In this document: positions 1 to 10,640 of the stretch, in pieces
Layout of the letters: each line of letters begins with the position of its first letter
How positions within the stretch are numbered: the first letter of the stretch is position 1
From: Pachypanchax playfairii
Lineage: Eukaryota; Chordata; Actinopteri; Cyprinodontiformes; Aplocheilidae
DNA length: 64,000 nucleotides
Reading direction: 5' to 3'
Assembly: GCA_006937955.1 (NCBI GenBank)
Contig: SSNP01000083.1
Coordinates: 1,771,686-1,835,685, forward strand
Program-made: the position numbers and the translations under genes
Notes under the pieces: model-generated
The model's database searches: none
What the model was told of the DNA's origin: nothing
The model's input: only the letters and a program-made list of their open reading frames with translations

Positions 1-712
1 GTGAATGTGCGATGATGACTGAGGACGCGGCCTGGGTCAGAACTCGGGAGGAGGATCTGATGGTGGAGGAGAGACAGGTTAGTGATCGGGTCAGTGGAGC
101 GGTTTGATAAGTTGCGGTGTGCGTGTATTTGTGCGCAGGCTTACGGAGTGGTGAAGAAGATGTGGAGGGGAACTGAGGAAGAAGCAGCAGTGGTGGTGTG
201 TTCAGGAGTGAGTGATGTCCAGTTGTGGGTGATCGATGGAGTGAGGATGGAGGGTGGACAGATTATTGTTGGATTCCAGGAGCAGGTGGGAGTGGATCGA
301 GGGAGGAGAAAGACCGAGAACGGGAGCACGAGACGGACGTGATGAAGCGCGTCAGAAGCCAGGAAACAGAGCCCTCAGAGCAGCGTGGCAGGAAGACCAA
401 CGCGGGATATGAGGCACTCTTGGTCGGCTGGAGCCGGAATCCAGCAGGAGGTATCCTGGGAGCGAGGAGGAGGACAAGTCAAGGTAAGTACAGATGTAAA
501 CCACACAAGTAACTATCACGCAGATAGCAGCCAAGTTTACCACACGAGTAATGAAAACAAGCTGGCATCTGTCTCCTGTAGAGCCACAGCTTTTATCCCA
601 GCCACAGAGGGCTGGGCAATGAGCCACACCTGCTCCTGATAAAGGATCTGCCACACCCTGGAAAGAGAGGTTAGCACACGGAAACCACACACCTGACTGC
701 TGGAACCTGACA
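1..712 (-). repeat. 3' LTR of gypsy element (runs off window)
   Basis: On the minus strand the LTR starts with TGTCAGGTTCC at 712, directly after a G-rich tract. Positions 562-712 match the 5' LTR piece at 4391-4548. A TATA-like GGATAAAAGC lies near 590-599 on the minus strand, about 115 bp inside the LTR, which fits a promoter. The outer CA end could not be found, so the LTR probably continues beyond position 1. Open frames here (for example 352-729 minus and 82-342 plus) have no recognisable protein content and are chance. Confidence 0.8.
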
Positions 713-729
713 GTACACCCCCCCCACAC
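713..729 (-). other. Polypurine tract of gypsy element
   Basis: A run of eight G on the minus strand (718-725) inside a GT-rich stretch lies between the stop codon of the integrase frame and the first base of the 3' LTR. This is the position of the plus-strand primer in LTR retrotransposons. Confidence 0.7.
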
Positions 730-1503
730 TTAACGGTCGCCACCTGGTGGTCGAACCGAAGACCTGGATGATGCTGATGGTGCTGACGATGCTGAGGAGG
801 AGCATGTGAAGGCAGAGGATGCTTCAAAGTCTGTGATGAGAGATGGATCCAAGATGAAGGAGCAGGGAACCCAAGAGCTGTCCTCGGGGCCGTATCCCTC
901 CCAATGCACGGGGTACTGAAAATCTCGGCCCAGAGGACGGATCCCCTTTATAAAACGAACGGTGTATGTGGGATGGCCATCTATGCTACAAGCGGGGGTG
1001 GGGGGGGCATCTTCGATAGGACAGAGTGGGCTGGTGCGAACAGGCTTGATTTGGGAGATGTGAAAAATGGGGTGAATGCGGAAGAGCTTGAGACGGACGG
1101 TAGTGGGGCTGATCACAGAGTCGAGGGGATAATGACCTAAGAACTGGGTCGCGAGCTTGCGGGATGTGGACTTAAAGGGGAAATCGTGAGAAGAGAGCCA
1201 GACCTGTTGACCGGGTGAATATTTGGGAGCTGGGGTGCGTTTTTTGTCTCCAATGGTTTTGTTTTGGGCTGCTGTGCGGTGGAGTGCTTGGTTTGTCTGA
1301 GTCCAGATTCTTTTAATGTGGCAGATGTGGGATTGAACAGAGGGGATGATAGGATCAGGATGTGAAGTGGGAAGGAGAGTGGGCTGGTAGCCGAGACTGA
1401 CCTTGAATAGTGATAATCCTGTGGCTGCTGAGATGTGACTGTTGTGTGCATATTCAATCCAGGGTAGATGACAGGACCAGGAGGTTGGATTCTGTGAACA
1501 CAC
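730..1503 (-). pseudogene. Integrase C-terminal part and chromodomain
   Basis: A 257-residue open frame covers the end of the integrase core (WIEYAHNSHISAATGLSLF near residues 15-33), the GPY/F-like region (PGQQVWLSSHDFPFK, then FLGHYPLDSVISPTTVRL), the FHISQIKPV linker, and a chromodomain-like module near residues 176-222 with YTVRFIKG, FQYPVHWEGYG and SSWVP. The chromodomain is thought to steer integration by binding histone marks. This is the best preserved part of the element: it has no internal stop from start to the TAA at 730. It overlaps the upstream integrase frame, so a frameshift separates them. It was part of a polyprotein and its ATG is not a real start. Confidence 0.88.
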
Positions 1504-1753
1504 ACCGCAACTGATTTTCTATTTCCTGATTGAGCCGCTCGGACTGACTGTTAGACTGAGGGTGAAATCCAGATGTGAGTTTGGTCCGGGCGCCTAGTGA
1601 TGAGCAGAACTCCTTCCACACACGGGAGATGAATTGTGGACCATGGTCTGATAAGATCTCGGAGAGAATGCCATGAAGTCTGAAGACGTGTTGGATGAGG
1701 AGCCGGTTGGTTTCCTGTGCAGATGGGAGCTTGGAAAGAGCAACACATGACAT
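1454..1753 (-). pseudogene. Integrase catalytic core fragment
   Basis: A 99-residue frame carries the second half of the D,D-35-E core: HVFRLHGILSEILSDHGPQF holds the second aspartate, and SGFHPQSNSQSERLNQEIE holds the catalytic glutamate. The first aspartate belongs to a VDRFSK-type motif around 1777 that lies in another frame, so the core is broken by a frameshift. The frame ends in ...LSSTLD and continues in the next frame as the 730-1503 segment. Confidence 0.87.
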
Positions 1754-1756
1754 GAC

Positions 1757-2228
1757 TTAGAGAAACGGTCTACGATGGTTAATATGACAAACTTGCCTTG
1801 GGAAATGGGGAGACCGGTGGTGAAATCCAGGGAGATGTGTGACCAGGGTCTTGGGGGTATGGCGAGTGGCTGGAAGGACCGGATCGTGGCTGGTGAGAAG
1901 ACTTTTTGCGGACTCAGATGGAGCAGGCCGCGACATACTCCGCAACGTGTTGAGCGACGGCCACCAGAAATATGATGGTGCGGCTGGCTCCGGGGTGACA
2001 GGCGAAATGGGAGGTATGGCCCCAGTGGATGACTTGGGACCTGACGGCAGCTGGGACGAAGAGCCGGTTGGGCGATCCATCCTCGGGATCTGGCTCAGCC
2101 TGGAGCGCAGCGCAGCGTGGACCACCAACTTGATGTCCCAGGTGATGAGGTGATGAAGCAAGAGGGGGGAAGGATGGAAGCAGACTGGTCTGGAGGCGTG
2201 TTGGACTGATGAATGCGTGAAAGAGCAT
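1757..2228 (-). pseudogene. Integrase N-terminal zinc-binding region, frameshifted
   Basis: Two overlapping frames (1914-2228 and 1757-2161) together carry the HHCC zinc-binding part and the lead into the core. In the first, NRLFVPAAVRSQVIHWGH is followed by HFACHPGASRT and AEYVAACS, after which the frame stops where gypsy integrases normally continue with a second cysteine. In the second, SYFWWPSLNTLRS and the lead to the first catalytic aspartate are seen. The switch shows at least one indel. Confidence 0.8.
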
Positions 2229-2352
2229 CAGGCTTGATGTTCTTGGTTCCGGGTCGATAGGAGATGCTGAGGTTGAAACGTGAGAAGAAAAATGACCACC
2301 GGAACTGTCGAGGGTTGAGACGTTTGGCTGCTTGGAGGTACTCGAGATTCTT

Positions 2353-2631
2353 TTAGTCAGTCCATACGAGTACTGGGAGTTCGGTGCCCTCCAGCCAGTG
2401 CCGCCACTCCTCCAAGGCGAGTTTTATGGCCAGGAGCTCTCTGTCACTGATGTTATAATTCTTTTGTGTGGGAGTGAACCTCTTGGAGAAAAACGCACAG
2501 GGTTGCATCTTGCTGTCAGACCCGGACCGCTGGGACAGGACCGTGCCCATCCCCTCATCCGAAGCGTCAACCTCCACCACGAACTGTATGGCAGGATCGG
2601 GTGAGCAAGGACCAGAGCCTGGGTGAACCAT
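2353..2631 (-). pseudogene. RNase H domain with terminal stop
   Basis: The frame contains FVVEVDASDEGMGTVLSQ, with the first catalytic aspartate, and YNISDRELLAIKLALEEW, with the conserved glutamate. It ends WRHWLEGTELPVLVWTD and then a TAA where gypsy elements have WTDHKNLEYL. The same frame continues after the stop with KNLEYLQAAKRLNPRQ (down to about 2300), so the stop replaces the histidine codon. RNase H would remove the RNA strand during reverse transcription. Confidence 0.88.
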
Positions 2632-2909
2632 TGCTGCAATTCATTGAAGGCCTGGTTTGTCATCTGACTCCACTGGAAGGGAACCTTGGTGAAGGTGAGT
2701 GCAGTGAGGGGAGCAGCGATGGTGCAGAAGTTTTTGATGAACCATCTGTAAAAGTTGGCGAAGCCCAGGAGCTCCTTCTGGGATGTGGGAGCCGGCCACT
2801 CCTCCACGGCCCTGGTCTTCGCTGGGTCGGGCTGGATCTGTCCACCCTCTAAAATAAAACCCAGAAAAGTAATTGACGGGACATGGAACTCACATTTTTC
2901 TGCTTTCAC
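2424..2909 (-). pseudogene. Reverse transcriptase thumb/connection segment
   Basis: The frame begins KAEKCEFHVPSITFLGFIL, the stretch that follows the catalytic palm in gypsy reverse transcriptases, and continues with the thumb (VEEWPAPTSQKELLGFANFYR, residues about 36-56) and SQMTNQAFNELQQ. From about residue 115 it enters RNase H in the wrong frame. It is joined almost directly to the finger segment at 2914-3441, without the intervening palm. Confidence 0.87.
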
Positions 2910-2913
2910 AGTT

Positions 2914-3441
2914 TTAGAAGGTGGCTTGTTGGACTGGTTCGAGGGTGGATGACAGAAGAGGAAGTGAATACTTGTTTTTGACAGTGATATTGCTTAAACC
3001 ACGGTAATCAATACAAGGTCTAAGGGATTTGTCTTTCTTTTCAACAAAAAAGAAACCAGCACTGAGTGGTGAAGAGGATGGACGTGTGATACAAGCTTTA
3101 AAAGAGACATTAATGTACTGTTCCATAGCTTCTCTCTCTGACCGGGACAAACTGAACAGTCGACCTCCTGGCAGAGGAGCTCCAGGGAGGAGGTTGATGG
3201 CGCAATCGTAGGAACAATGCAGGGGAAGAGAGCGAGCACGGTCTTTACTGAAGACCCGACCCAGATCATGGTAAACGGACAAAACGTTGGACAAATCTGG
3301 TGGGACTTCGGGGAGCACTTTTCCGGGAGCACCTCCCGGAAGAGTGGCTTGAAGGCAAGTTTTATGACAAAAGTCACTCCATGAATTAACCCGGTGAGTG
3401 GCCCAAACGGATTGGGGTTGTGAACAGTGAGCCAGGGACAA
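2914..3441 (-). pseudogene. Reverse transcriptase fingers, palm deleted
   Basis: The frame holds the link from protease and the start of reverse transcriptase: SLPLHCSYDCAINLLPGAPL, then SPLSAGFFFVEKKDKSLRPC, IDYRGLSNITVKNKYSLPLL and SSTLEPVQQATF, followed by a stop. In intact relatives this point is followed by roughly 80-90 residues including the YxDD catalytic box. Here the next recognisable residues are KAEKCEF at 2909, so the core is missing. Upstream, this frame overlaps the end of the protease frame (2994-3620), another frameshift. Confidence 0.88.
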
Positions 3442-3847
3442 CCGAGAACTATGGGAGCTTCTGTGGATGGAAACACATAGAATTGCAACTGCTCAGTGTG
3501 ATTACCAGAAACAGTTAAAAACACAGGTTCAAGGATATAGTCTATTGTAGTCATGGAGCTGCCATCTAAGGCGTTGACCCGAAGTGGTGGGTCGAGACGA
3601 GAGAGAGAGATAAGTAACACTGTTTAGCCAGTTCAGGATGCATGAGGTTTTGCTCGGAACCAGAGTCTATTAAAACACTACAGGCAATAGGGTCACAGTG
3701 CTCTTTGTGTGCAGACGCAGCTATCGTGAAGCAGAGGTTACTACGTTTATCACCCTCTAGAACTCCCACTCCTACTGACGGGCTTTGTCTTTTGACCTGC
3801 TCGGGCAATAACGAATCTGATGAGCTGGAGAACTGCAGTACAGACAT
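3442..3847 (-). pseudogene. Retropepsin-like protease, frameshifted
   Basis: Two overlapping frames cover the aspartic protease. The first (3566-3847) has CSVLIDSGSEQNLMHPELA with the DSG active-site triad. The second (2994-3620) continues with PLRVNALDGSS, EPVFLTVSGNHTEQLQFYVF and APIVLGCPWLTVHNP. The DSG and the ILG-like motif are both recognisable, but they lie in different frames. Confidence 0.86.
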
Positions 3848-4390
3848 TCGCCTGCAGCCAGGCAGCGCTGTCGTTCCTGCGGTGTCAGTCTGGTGCGACC
3901 GAGCTGCATCGGCTCAGGTGAAGAAGTGCACTCCGGGGAAGCACACCTGGGAGTGGGTGGAGGCCTGGGGTTAGCTCTGGAGGAGACGAAGGACCGTGCA
4001 CGCTGGCGGTCTCGGGCCTGGTTATCGAGCCGGATGGCCAGCTTGATGAGCCCATCGAGGGAGGTGGGCTCGTCCCGGCTAACCAGATCGTCCTTGAGTC
4101 TTTCAGAGAGAGCATTGTGGAAAACGCTCCTAAGCTCTGAGTCTTCCCAGCCAGCTTGCGCTACCAGAGTGCAGAAGTCCACTGCAAAGTCTGCCACAGA
4201 TCGGGTCCCTTGTTGTAGAGCTAGCAGTGATCGCATCATGTCTTCTTTGCTGCACTCAGAGGCGAAGGTGAGCTCAAACACCTCCAAAAACTCCCGGTAG
4301 GGAGTTAGCTCGATGGGGTTAGAATCCACAAAGAACTCGGCCCACCTGAGCGCCTTGCCTCGGAGCCAGCTGATGATGTAATTAACGGAA
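3772..4390 (-). pseudogene. Gag fragment with CCHC zinc knuckle
   Basis: The gag-like part starts abruptly at VNYIISWLRGKALRWAEFF and runs through the capsid-like region to a zinc knuckle CLYCSSPAHQIRYC, spaced C-x2-C-x4-H-x4-C, which is intact. The N-terminal part of gag and the leader are missing. The open frame reads on upstream into the LTR (to 4524), but that portion also occurs in the 3' LTR and is not gag. The knuckle would bind element RNA during packaging. Confidence 0.88.
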
Positions 4391-4548
4391 CTGGCGTCTG
4401 TCTCCTGTACATCCACAGCTTTTATCCCAGCCATGGAGGGCTGGGCAACGAGCCACACCTGCTCCTGATGAAAGATCTGCCACACCCTGGAAAGAGAGGT
4501 TAGTACACGGAAACCACACACCACACACCGGACTGCTGGAACCTGACA
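4391..4548 (-). repeat. Truncated 5' LTR fused to gag
   Basis: This segment matches 562-712, starts TGTCAGGTTCC at 4548 on the minus strand and has the same TATA-like box (about 4419-4428). It differs from the 3' copy by a short CACCACACA-type duplication and scattered substitutions. The rest of the LTR, the primer-binding site and the leader are absent: the next base belongs to gag. GTTAA (4549-4553) is the candidate target-site duplication, but its partner is outside the window or lost. Confidence 0.83.
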
Positions 4549-4745
4549 GTTAAGGTGTTCAAGGCATTTTTTAATTGTACCAATAATCTTTTAAGCCTTT
4601 TTGATCCAAATTTTTGGACATGTATTGTTGCCATCAAATTCAAAATGAGCTAATAATTTCTAAGAAATGCTAAAATATTTCCTTTTCAATATGTCACCTT
4701 TCCTTTTTTCAAAAGCACAAAATAATTTAGAATATTTAATGTAGT

Positions 4746-4859
4746 TATATTTTTGTTTTTTATAATAGTGTGACAATAGTGTGCCAATAAATCCTCAGGA
4801 TGTTCCACACTATTGTAAAAAACAAAAATATAATAGTGTGGAACATCCTGAGGATTTAT
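4746..4859. repeat. Two interlocked inverted repeats
   Basis: Positions 4746-4772 and 4806-4832 are inverted copies (27 bp, one mismatch). Positions 4787-4814 and 4832-4859 are a second, perfect 28-bp inverted pair. The pairs overlap, so the segment can fold as two alternative hairpins. The words GCCAATAA just inside and just outside suggest an inverted copy of the local sequence was inserted. Confidence 0.9.
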
Positions 4860-7800
4860 GCCAATAATTTTTACATGTTCACTCTTTTTGCAGAACCACT
4901 GAATTAAAAAAAAGCAATTTAAAACATCAGATAAATGTTGACATCAAATTCTAAACTTAGTGTGTAATAAACTTTGATCTTGATCATGACACATCTGTTG
5001 GTGCCTGGCAGACTCATTTTATGTGTCAAATTGAATGAAATTATAGAGAAATTTTGGAATGAGGATGAAAAATATCTTCAGTGGATTAATGTGCAGCCCA
5101 AAAATATGTCAAGAGTATTAACCCAGAATTAATATTGGTAAATTAATACGGTAAAGTGATGGCCGTGTATCTGAAATAGTCCATTTGCCAATTTAATCAA
5201 AGTAATAATCAATACAACACCATTTAATGAAGATCAGTAGGACGAATGCTGGTGTTATTAAAATGTCAACTTGTTTTCTCTTTGCCAGTGTTGGTCTTTT
5301 TCTCTGTGTGACTCCTGCTCTCACTGCGACTTATGATTGGTTTAGTGCTTTGTGGCTCTGCTCCTGTATTTGAAGGCTAGTAGTAATAATTGGATTTGCC
5401 AGAAATATGGTGAGCTGGGTGACTCTGACTGTCTGGGTCTGTTCTCAGAGTCACATATTCCACTTTATATCTGCACTCCTCAAAAAGAGATACAGCAGAA
5501 CTTAAGAGTAAGATAAATATTTTTGTGTGCTGCCTATCGTGTGCAAAAAAGTGTAAAACAGGCCAAATGTAAAGAAACATATTAAGTGATGGACTTTTGG
5601 TGTTTAGGATACAAACAAGCACAAATAATAACATGCCCTTCACCTAAAACTCCAACTTTATCTTCATATGCAAAAATGAATTTTCTGCAAAACCTTCATT
5701 TTGTTATAATGTCTGTTTTCAATCTGCATTTTTACATCTTTTGATCCTTCTCTATGAGAATAATGAAGAATAGGAAGAGTAAATGCTCTGTGTGTTTATT
5801 CCTGTACCTGTACCTCTCTGGGATCTGACAAGACAGTTGTAGCTGCAGGTGAAGAGTCTTGGCTGAGACCTCAATGCAGACTCTTTGGCAGGCTTAAGAC
5901 TTGGTCACACATCAAAGCTTAACTCTGGGAAAAAGAGGTGTGTGCATTATGTATTTTTGTGTGAGTGGGTGTGTGTCTGATACTGTGACAATGTGTTTCT
6001 ATAGCTTGAGCTTAGAACAGTTCCTTGCACAGAATCTTTCTCATATTGTGATATTTTTCATTGATAAATAAGATTTCATAAGTTCTTTTGAATTGATGGT
6101 ATTAGTTTCAGTGTAACATGCTTCCAGTAATGTTTTGTATGATTTACTTAAAAGCAAGTACCCAACAGGACACAGTACCCAACCCCAACACCCTGCTACC
6201 ATATAAATAATATATAATAAGCCTCCACCAACCCTGCTTCTAAAATTTTGAGCATGTTCAAAACAGCTGTCGAGCTGTGTATTCTGTGTCAATAGATGTG
6301 CTTACTATAAATCTGAATATCTCACCAAGACCCAGCAGAGCCAGCGTACTGGGTATTTTTTTACATCACAGCAATGTTGTCATCCTGTTAAAAAAGGTCT
6401 AAAAATCATCTGGCTGAATCAGATTGCATATAATTATGTAGGAATTATATAAGAAATCCTAGAATGAGGGTGTGCATTAGAAAATATTTTATTTTGATTG
6501 ATACGCATTTTTAATACAAAAAACTAAAAGCATTTTTTAATTTTTACCCATTGTTTTGGCTTTAGGTGCTTGATGTACAGCTCAAAATGCTTTTCATGTC
6601 TTCAAAAACTTGCCGACTCTTGGATGAAACTTTTCTCTGGGGTCAGAGACATTCTAAATAAGTCATCACAGAAAACAACAACGAAAAAAAAAAAAAAAAA
6701 ACACTAGTCAGTGTAGTTGCTGGTTTGTTAGTGGAAATGACAAATGGCCTTTCATGTCTCTTTAACTTCCTGTTGTGTTTGTTCACATTTGCTCTTGGGT
6801 CTTTCAGGTGTGAGTCATTTCCATTACAGGGCATTCTTCTGGGGTTGACAAACAGGGAAAAGCATTGTAATACAGCTGTGACCACCAAAAATGAGAGTGT
6901 TTGGCTTCGGGCTATGTCCTCAGGACACAGTGCAGCAAACCTCAGTGGACAACTGTCCATAAAAGATTTACACAGAGTATAGGTCCATCAGAAACTCTTC
7001 CCTACACGTTCTGCTTTGGAGGAGCTGAAAGACACTGTAAGTGGAGAGAGTACATCAAGTGTGCATATGTTCTTTTAACCCTCTGCTGTGTCAGAAATGT
7101 TTCACCTTGCACTTGGGACTCAAAAGCACAAACCACATACACATTAAAATGGACAGGTGACTGAGGAGACTTCACTATAGACCTTACCAGTTTGGTTTAT
7201 ATTATATCTGACAGTGATATACATTCTGTCAGGTGTTCAGAGACAATCTTTTACTCATGTGTCTAAACCCAGCTACTGTTTATTGATGTCAGGTACATCT
7301 AGAACAACTGATAACATGGCTCAGATATAGAAAAAGTTTGTTTACAAAGGACTCAAATAAAATGTCTACAAATTAGTCCTTAAATGTATATTAAAAACAT
7401 ATATTTCATATTTGAATTTCTGGAGATTCTGTATAATTTTCTTCTCAAGACCTGATAGGATGTTGGGTCCTTGTTTTTTCAGGTTCAGGTTGAGTGACAG
7501 AGCTCTACTCTCATGCTAGTTGCCCACATGACCCTTTACTTGCTGACAGACAGCAGTAAGCAGAGTCTCTCGAACACAAAATTATTTATGAGCTGAGCAC
7601 AAGCCAACCACCCCCACACTTGTACTCTAATTTGGCTTTTTCAAAGTCTGTGTGTCTCTCTTTGTTTGCAAATTCATACTGCGTGTGTGCGTCTGTGACT
7701 CCGTACTTCTTGAGTTTGCTTCCTTGAATCAGTGTGTGCATGAGACATGCTGTAGATGCCAAAACAATGGCCGGCTGAACTTTTGATCCACTTAATAGTT

Positions 7801-10379
7801 AATGAGTGATTTGATTAGGACTTAGAGGCACCCCCCTCCCCCTTATTACTGCAGATGAGATCAGTGTCTGGGTCAAACAGAGAAGGGGATATCACTGTGT
7901 CTATCAGAGTATTACAATTTAATAATCACTTAAAGCTGGAACGCTGTCGATATTTCTGTGTGTATTTACAAAGTTCTCACGTTGATTTGAACAAAACAAG
8001 GGATTAATAGCCGATGCAGCAACTTCATTCAAGTTTGTAACCATTAGTTTACAGTATCTATTATTTTCCTTTTCCAGTATCAAAATGAAAATATATGTAG
8101 AAGCAAATTGTTCCTAAAAAATATATTATTGAATGTTGAAAATCTTGTGGTATATATATGTTTTTATTATTATTTATAACTGTGCATCAGTATTTTTTTT
8201 TTTTTATTATTATGTCTTCTCTCTTCACTTCTAACCAAGCACACAAATGTGTGTGCAGTACTTACTAGCTATACACCATCTGTCCAAATATGGACTTTGG
8301 CCAAGAAAGTGCAGCCCACCTTCCTGTTATCATTACGGTCTGTGAACTTCTGAATGGGATCAGTAGGGGCTGACGCCCAAAGATCTCATAGAAGCCTATT
8401 TTTAAAAATCAACAAAAAATCTATGTCTTCGTAGGGTCTCTGACCTTTGTATGTAGCCTGCACAGAAAGAACAAATTAATTGAATAATCACTTAATTTAA
8501 AAAAAAATCCTTATAAAGTAGAGATGCAACAATTCTGTAGTATTATTTATAGTTAAATTCAATTTGTCACATATTTCCAGTCATGTTTGTTCCTTTTGCT
8601 ATGCACCAAATACATATTTTAACCAACATTTGTGGTAAGACAGCAGCGTGCTTCTCTGTGGCATTAGTTTCGGTACAGACGTAGATGTCACATGATGGTC
8701 TCCTTCAACTGGTAAACCGTGTCAGATTTCACTTGCCTTACATGGAGCAGCGTGAGCAGCACCCACAACAACAAGTACTAATGTCAAAGTGTCCTCCTCC
8801 CTCCTCTTTGGTTCTTTACCCCCCCACCAAACTCCTCGCCATCCCTCCCTCCCTCCACTTAATAATTCAGTTCAAGGTGTCAGACAAAGCTGCTCTGGCC
8901 TCATACAATCCCTGTAAAAGACACCGCTGCTTGCTTCACTGACTTACATCTTTACCCCTACCACCTCCTTGTCTCAATTAAGCATTCGTCTAAGTGTTTA
9001 AAGGTGAGTGCATGCAAACAAAACTGCATGGGAGACAAATAAAACCCACTTGAAAGACTTGAAAGCTTTTACACTGAGAATAAGTGATGTCCTCTTTACC
9101 AATACCAATCCTTGACTTGAAACTTTTTTGTAAAAAAAAAAAAAACTTACAAATTATGTTTAAAACGTATTTGACCATTTTATATTATGCTGTTTACTAC
9201 TTTTTGTCTAAATTTATTAGTCTTTTTTACCATAGAATATACATTATTTTGTTTTCATTTCAGTGTTAGATTTTCTCTTGTATAACCTGCACCCTTGTCC
9301 TTGAGCAGGTAATATGATCAAGACTGTGACTCAGAGGTCAATCTTGTTATTGCCTTCAGGTGTGGAGGGGAAAAAATGCAGACGTGTCATTTGAAGAACT
9401 TCTTTACCGAATGAGACACATGTCCAGGCAGGAGAATACTAAAAGTGAGACAGCTAGTCAGATAAGAAGACACTAACAGAGAAGCCGAGACATATGTGAC
9501 CCTATAAACATAGGGTTCGTAAAAGCAGACTATAGACAATGAATATGGACTTTGGCTGTGAAGGGTTCAAGTGATGTAGCAGAGAAGGAGAGATGGGAAC
9601 AACATTGTAAATAAAAGATGGAGAATTGAAGAACAGCTTCTGTCTTTAGTTATATGGTTAGTAGCGCTTCTTTCATTACCTGTTGCATCACAACAGCTTT
9701 AATGTTGTTCTGGGGATGTTTGCAAGGGAAACTAATGTCAGCAGCAGCCAAAGAAAATGAAGAGAATTTCTAGTTAATACATTGATTTGAGTCACTGATG
9801 ATTTACCGGGATCATCTGAGTTTGCATGAGTCCACTGTCTTGTGTAGCAGCATACAGACAGAGAACTCATAGTATCCTGGTTAATAGAGACCTAAGACTC
9901 ATGATTCCTGATTCAATAAGACTGGAATCCCTAACCTGACCATCAGATTCAGATTATAATTCAGTTTAATGGTAATGACAAAAAAAATAAAAAATCTGCA
10001 CTTTTTGGCCTCTAAATTTTACATTTGCATTTGAAAAGTATGGCTATGTTTTATATCATGTGAAACTGTAACCATCCTGACCAATAATTACTTAAGTGCA
10101 AATTCTTCCTTTTTCTAGTGTTTTAAATGTTATTGTTTTCCTCACTGTACTAACAGTCAATTTGAAATCAACAGAATTTACTGTGGACTTTGGACCTATA
10201 TTCAAGATGGTTTGTTTCCAGTTGATTCCATGTGATCATGTTGCAGTCAGAAAGTGAATATTTTACCATGTGATTTAAACATACAGTACATAGAGGCAAT
10301 TTCAAAATGCTTAGTGACATTTTTAAAAGCATTAAAACTGAAATAATTCTTGGTGACCCCTGCTTATTATCTTTCACTT
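4860..10379. other. Gene-free AT-rich stretch
   Basis: No exon, RNA gene or recognisable transposon was seen. The longest open frames (up to 105 codons, for example 6643-6960 minus) have no domain features. There is poly-A at about 6683-6702 and CCCT-rich sequence at 8815-8860. Confidence 0.6.
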
Positions 10380-10640
10380 GTTTCCATCATCACATTCACC
10401 ACAGCGTCCTCCATAACTTCTGAAGTTCCTCTCCGTTGCTGGTGGGACATGGTGGATGCATGTAGGCACTGCTGACAATGATGGATTTGACAAGAGGACA
10501 GTGTTAATGATATTCCCCCTTTGATGGCTGGGGCTACTTCACACACATTTGCATTTCCATTCATCATCTCGGCATTTATCATTATGGGGTGGCTGCCAAA
10601 TCTAATTACAGTCCCGGGCTAACGTGCCTGATATGAGGGC
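10380..10640. promoter_or_regulatory. Candidate conserved non-coding element
   Basis: A complex block of balanced composition without simple repeats stands out from AT-rich surroundings. It includes an ATTTGCAT octamer-like word near 10548, CTAATTA-type homeodomain words near 10600 and a GATGGATTTGAC segment. Frames on both strands are closed often. The call is inference from texture and is not based on alignment. Confidence 0.28.

Larger units (their letters stand above)
1..4548 (-). mobile_element. Degraded Ty3/gypsy chromodomain retrotransposon
   Basis: Reading the minus strand from 4548 downward gives the order LTR piece, gag with zinc knuckle, protease, reverse transcriptase, RNase H, integrase, chromodomain, polypurine tract, LTR. 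That is the order of Ty3/gypsy chromodomain elements (chromoviruses), which are common in fish. The coding part is split over at least eight overlapping frames, so it has frameshifts throughout, plus a stop at the end of the RNase H reading frame. The reverse transcriptase core is deleted, and the 5' LTR is joined directly to mid-gag. The two LTR pieces are still closely similar over about 150 bp. The 3' LTR appears to run off the window start, so total length and the target-site duplication cannot be settled. It cannot move by itself. Confidence 0.93.

Noticed and set aside
352..729. 125-codon minus-strand frame
   Set aside because: Inside the gypsy 3' LTR; no gag or pol content.
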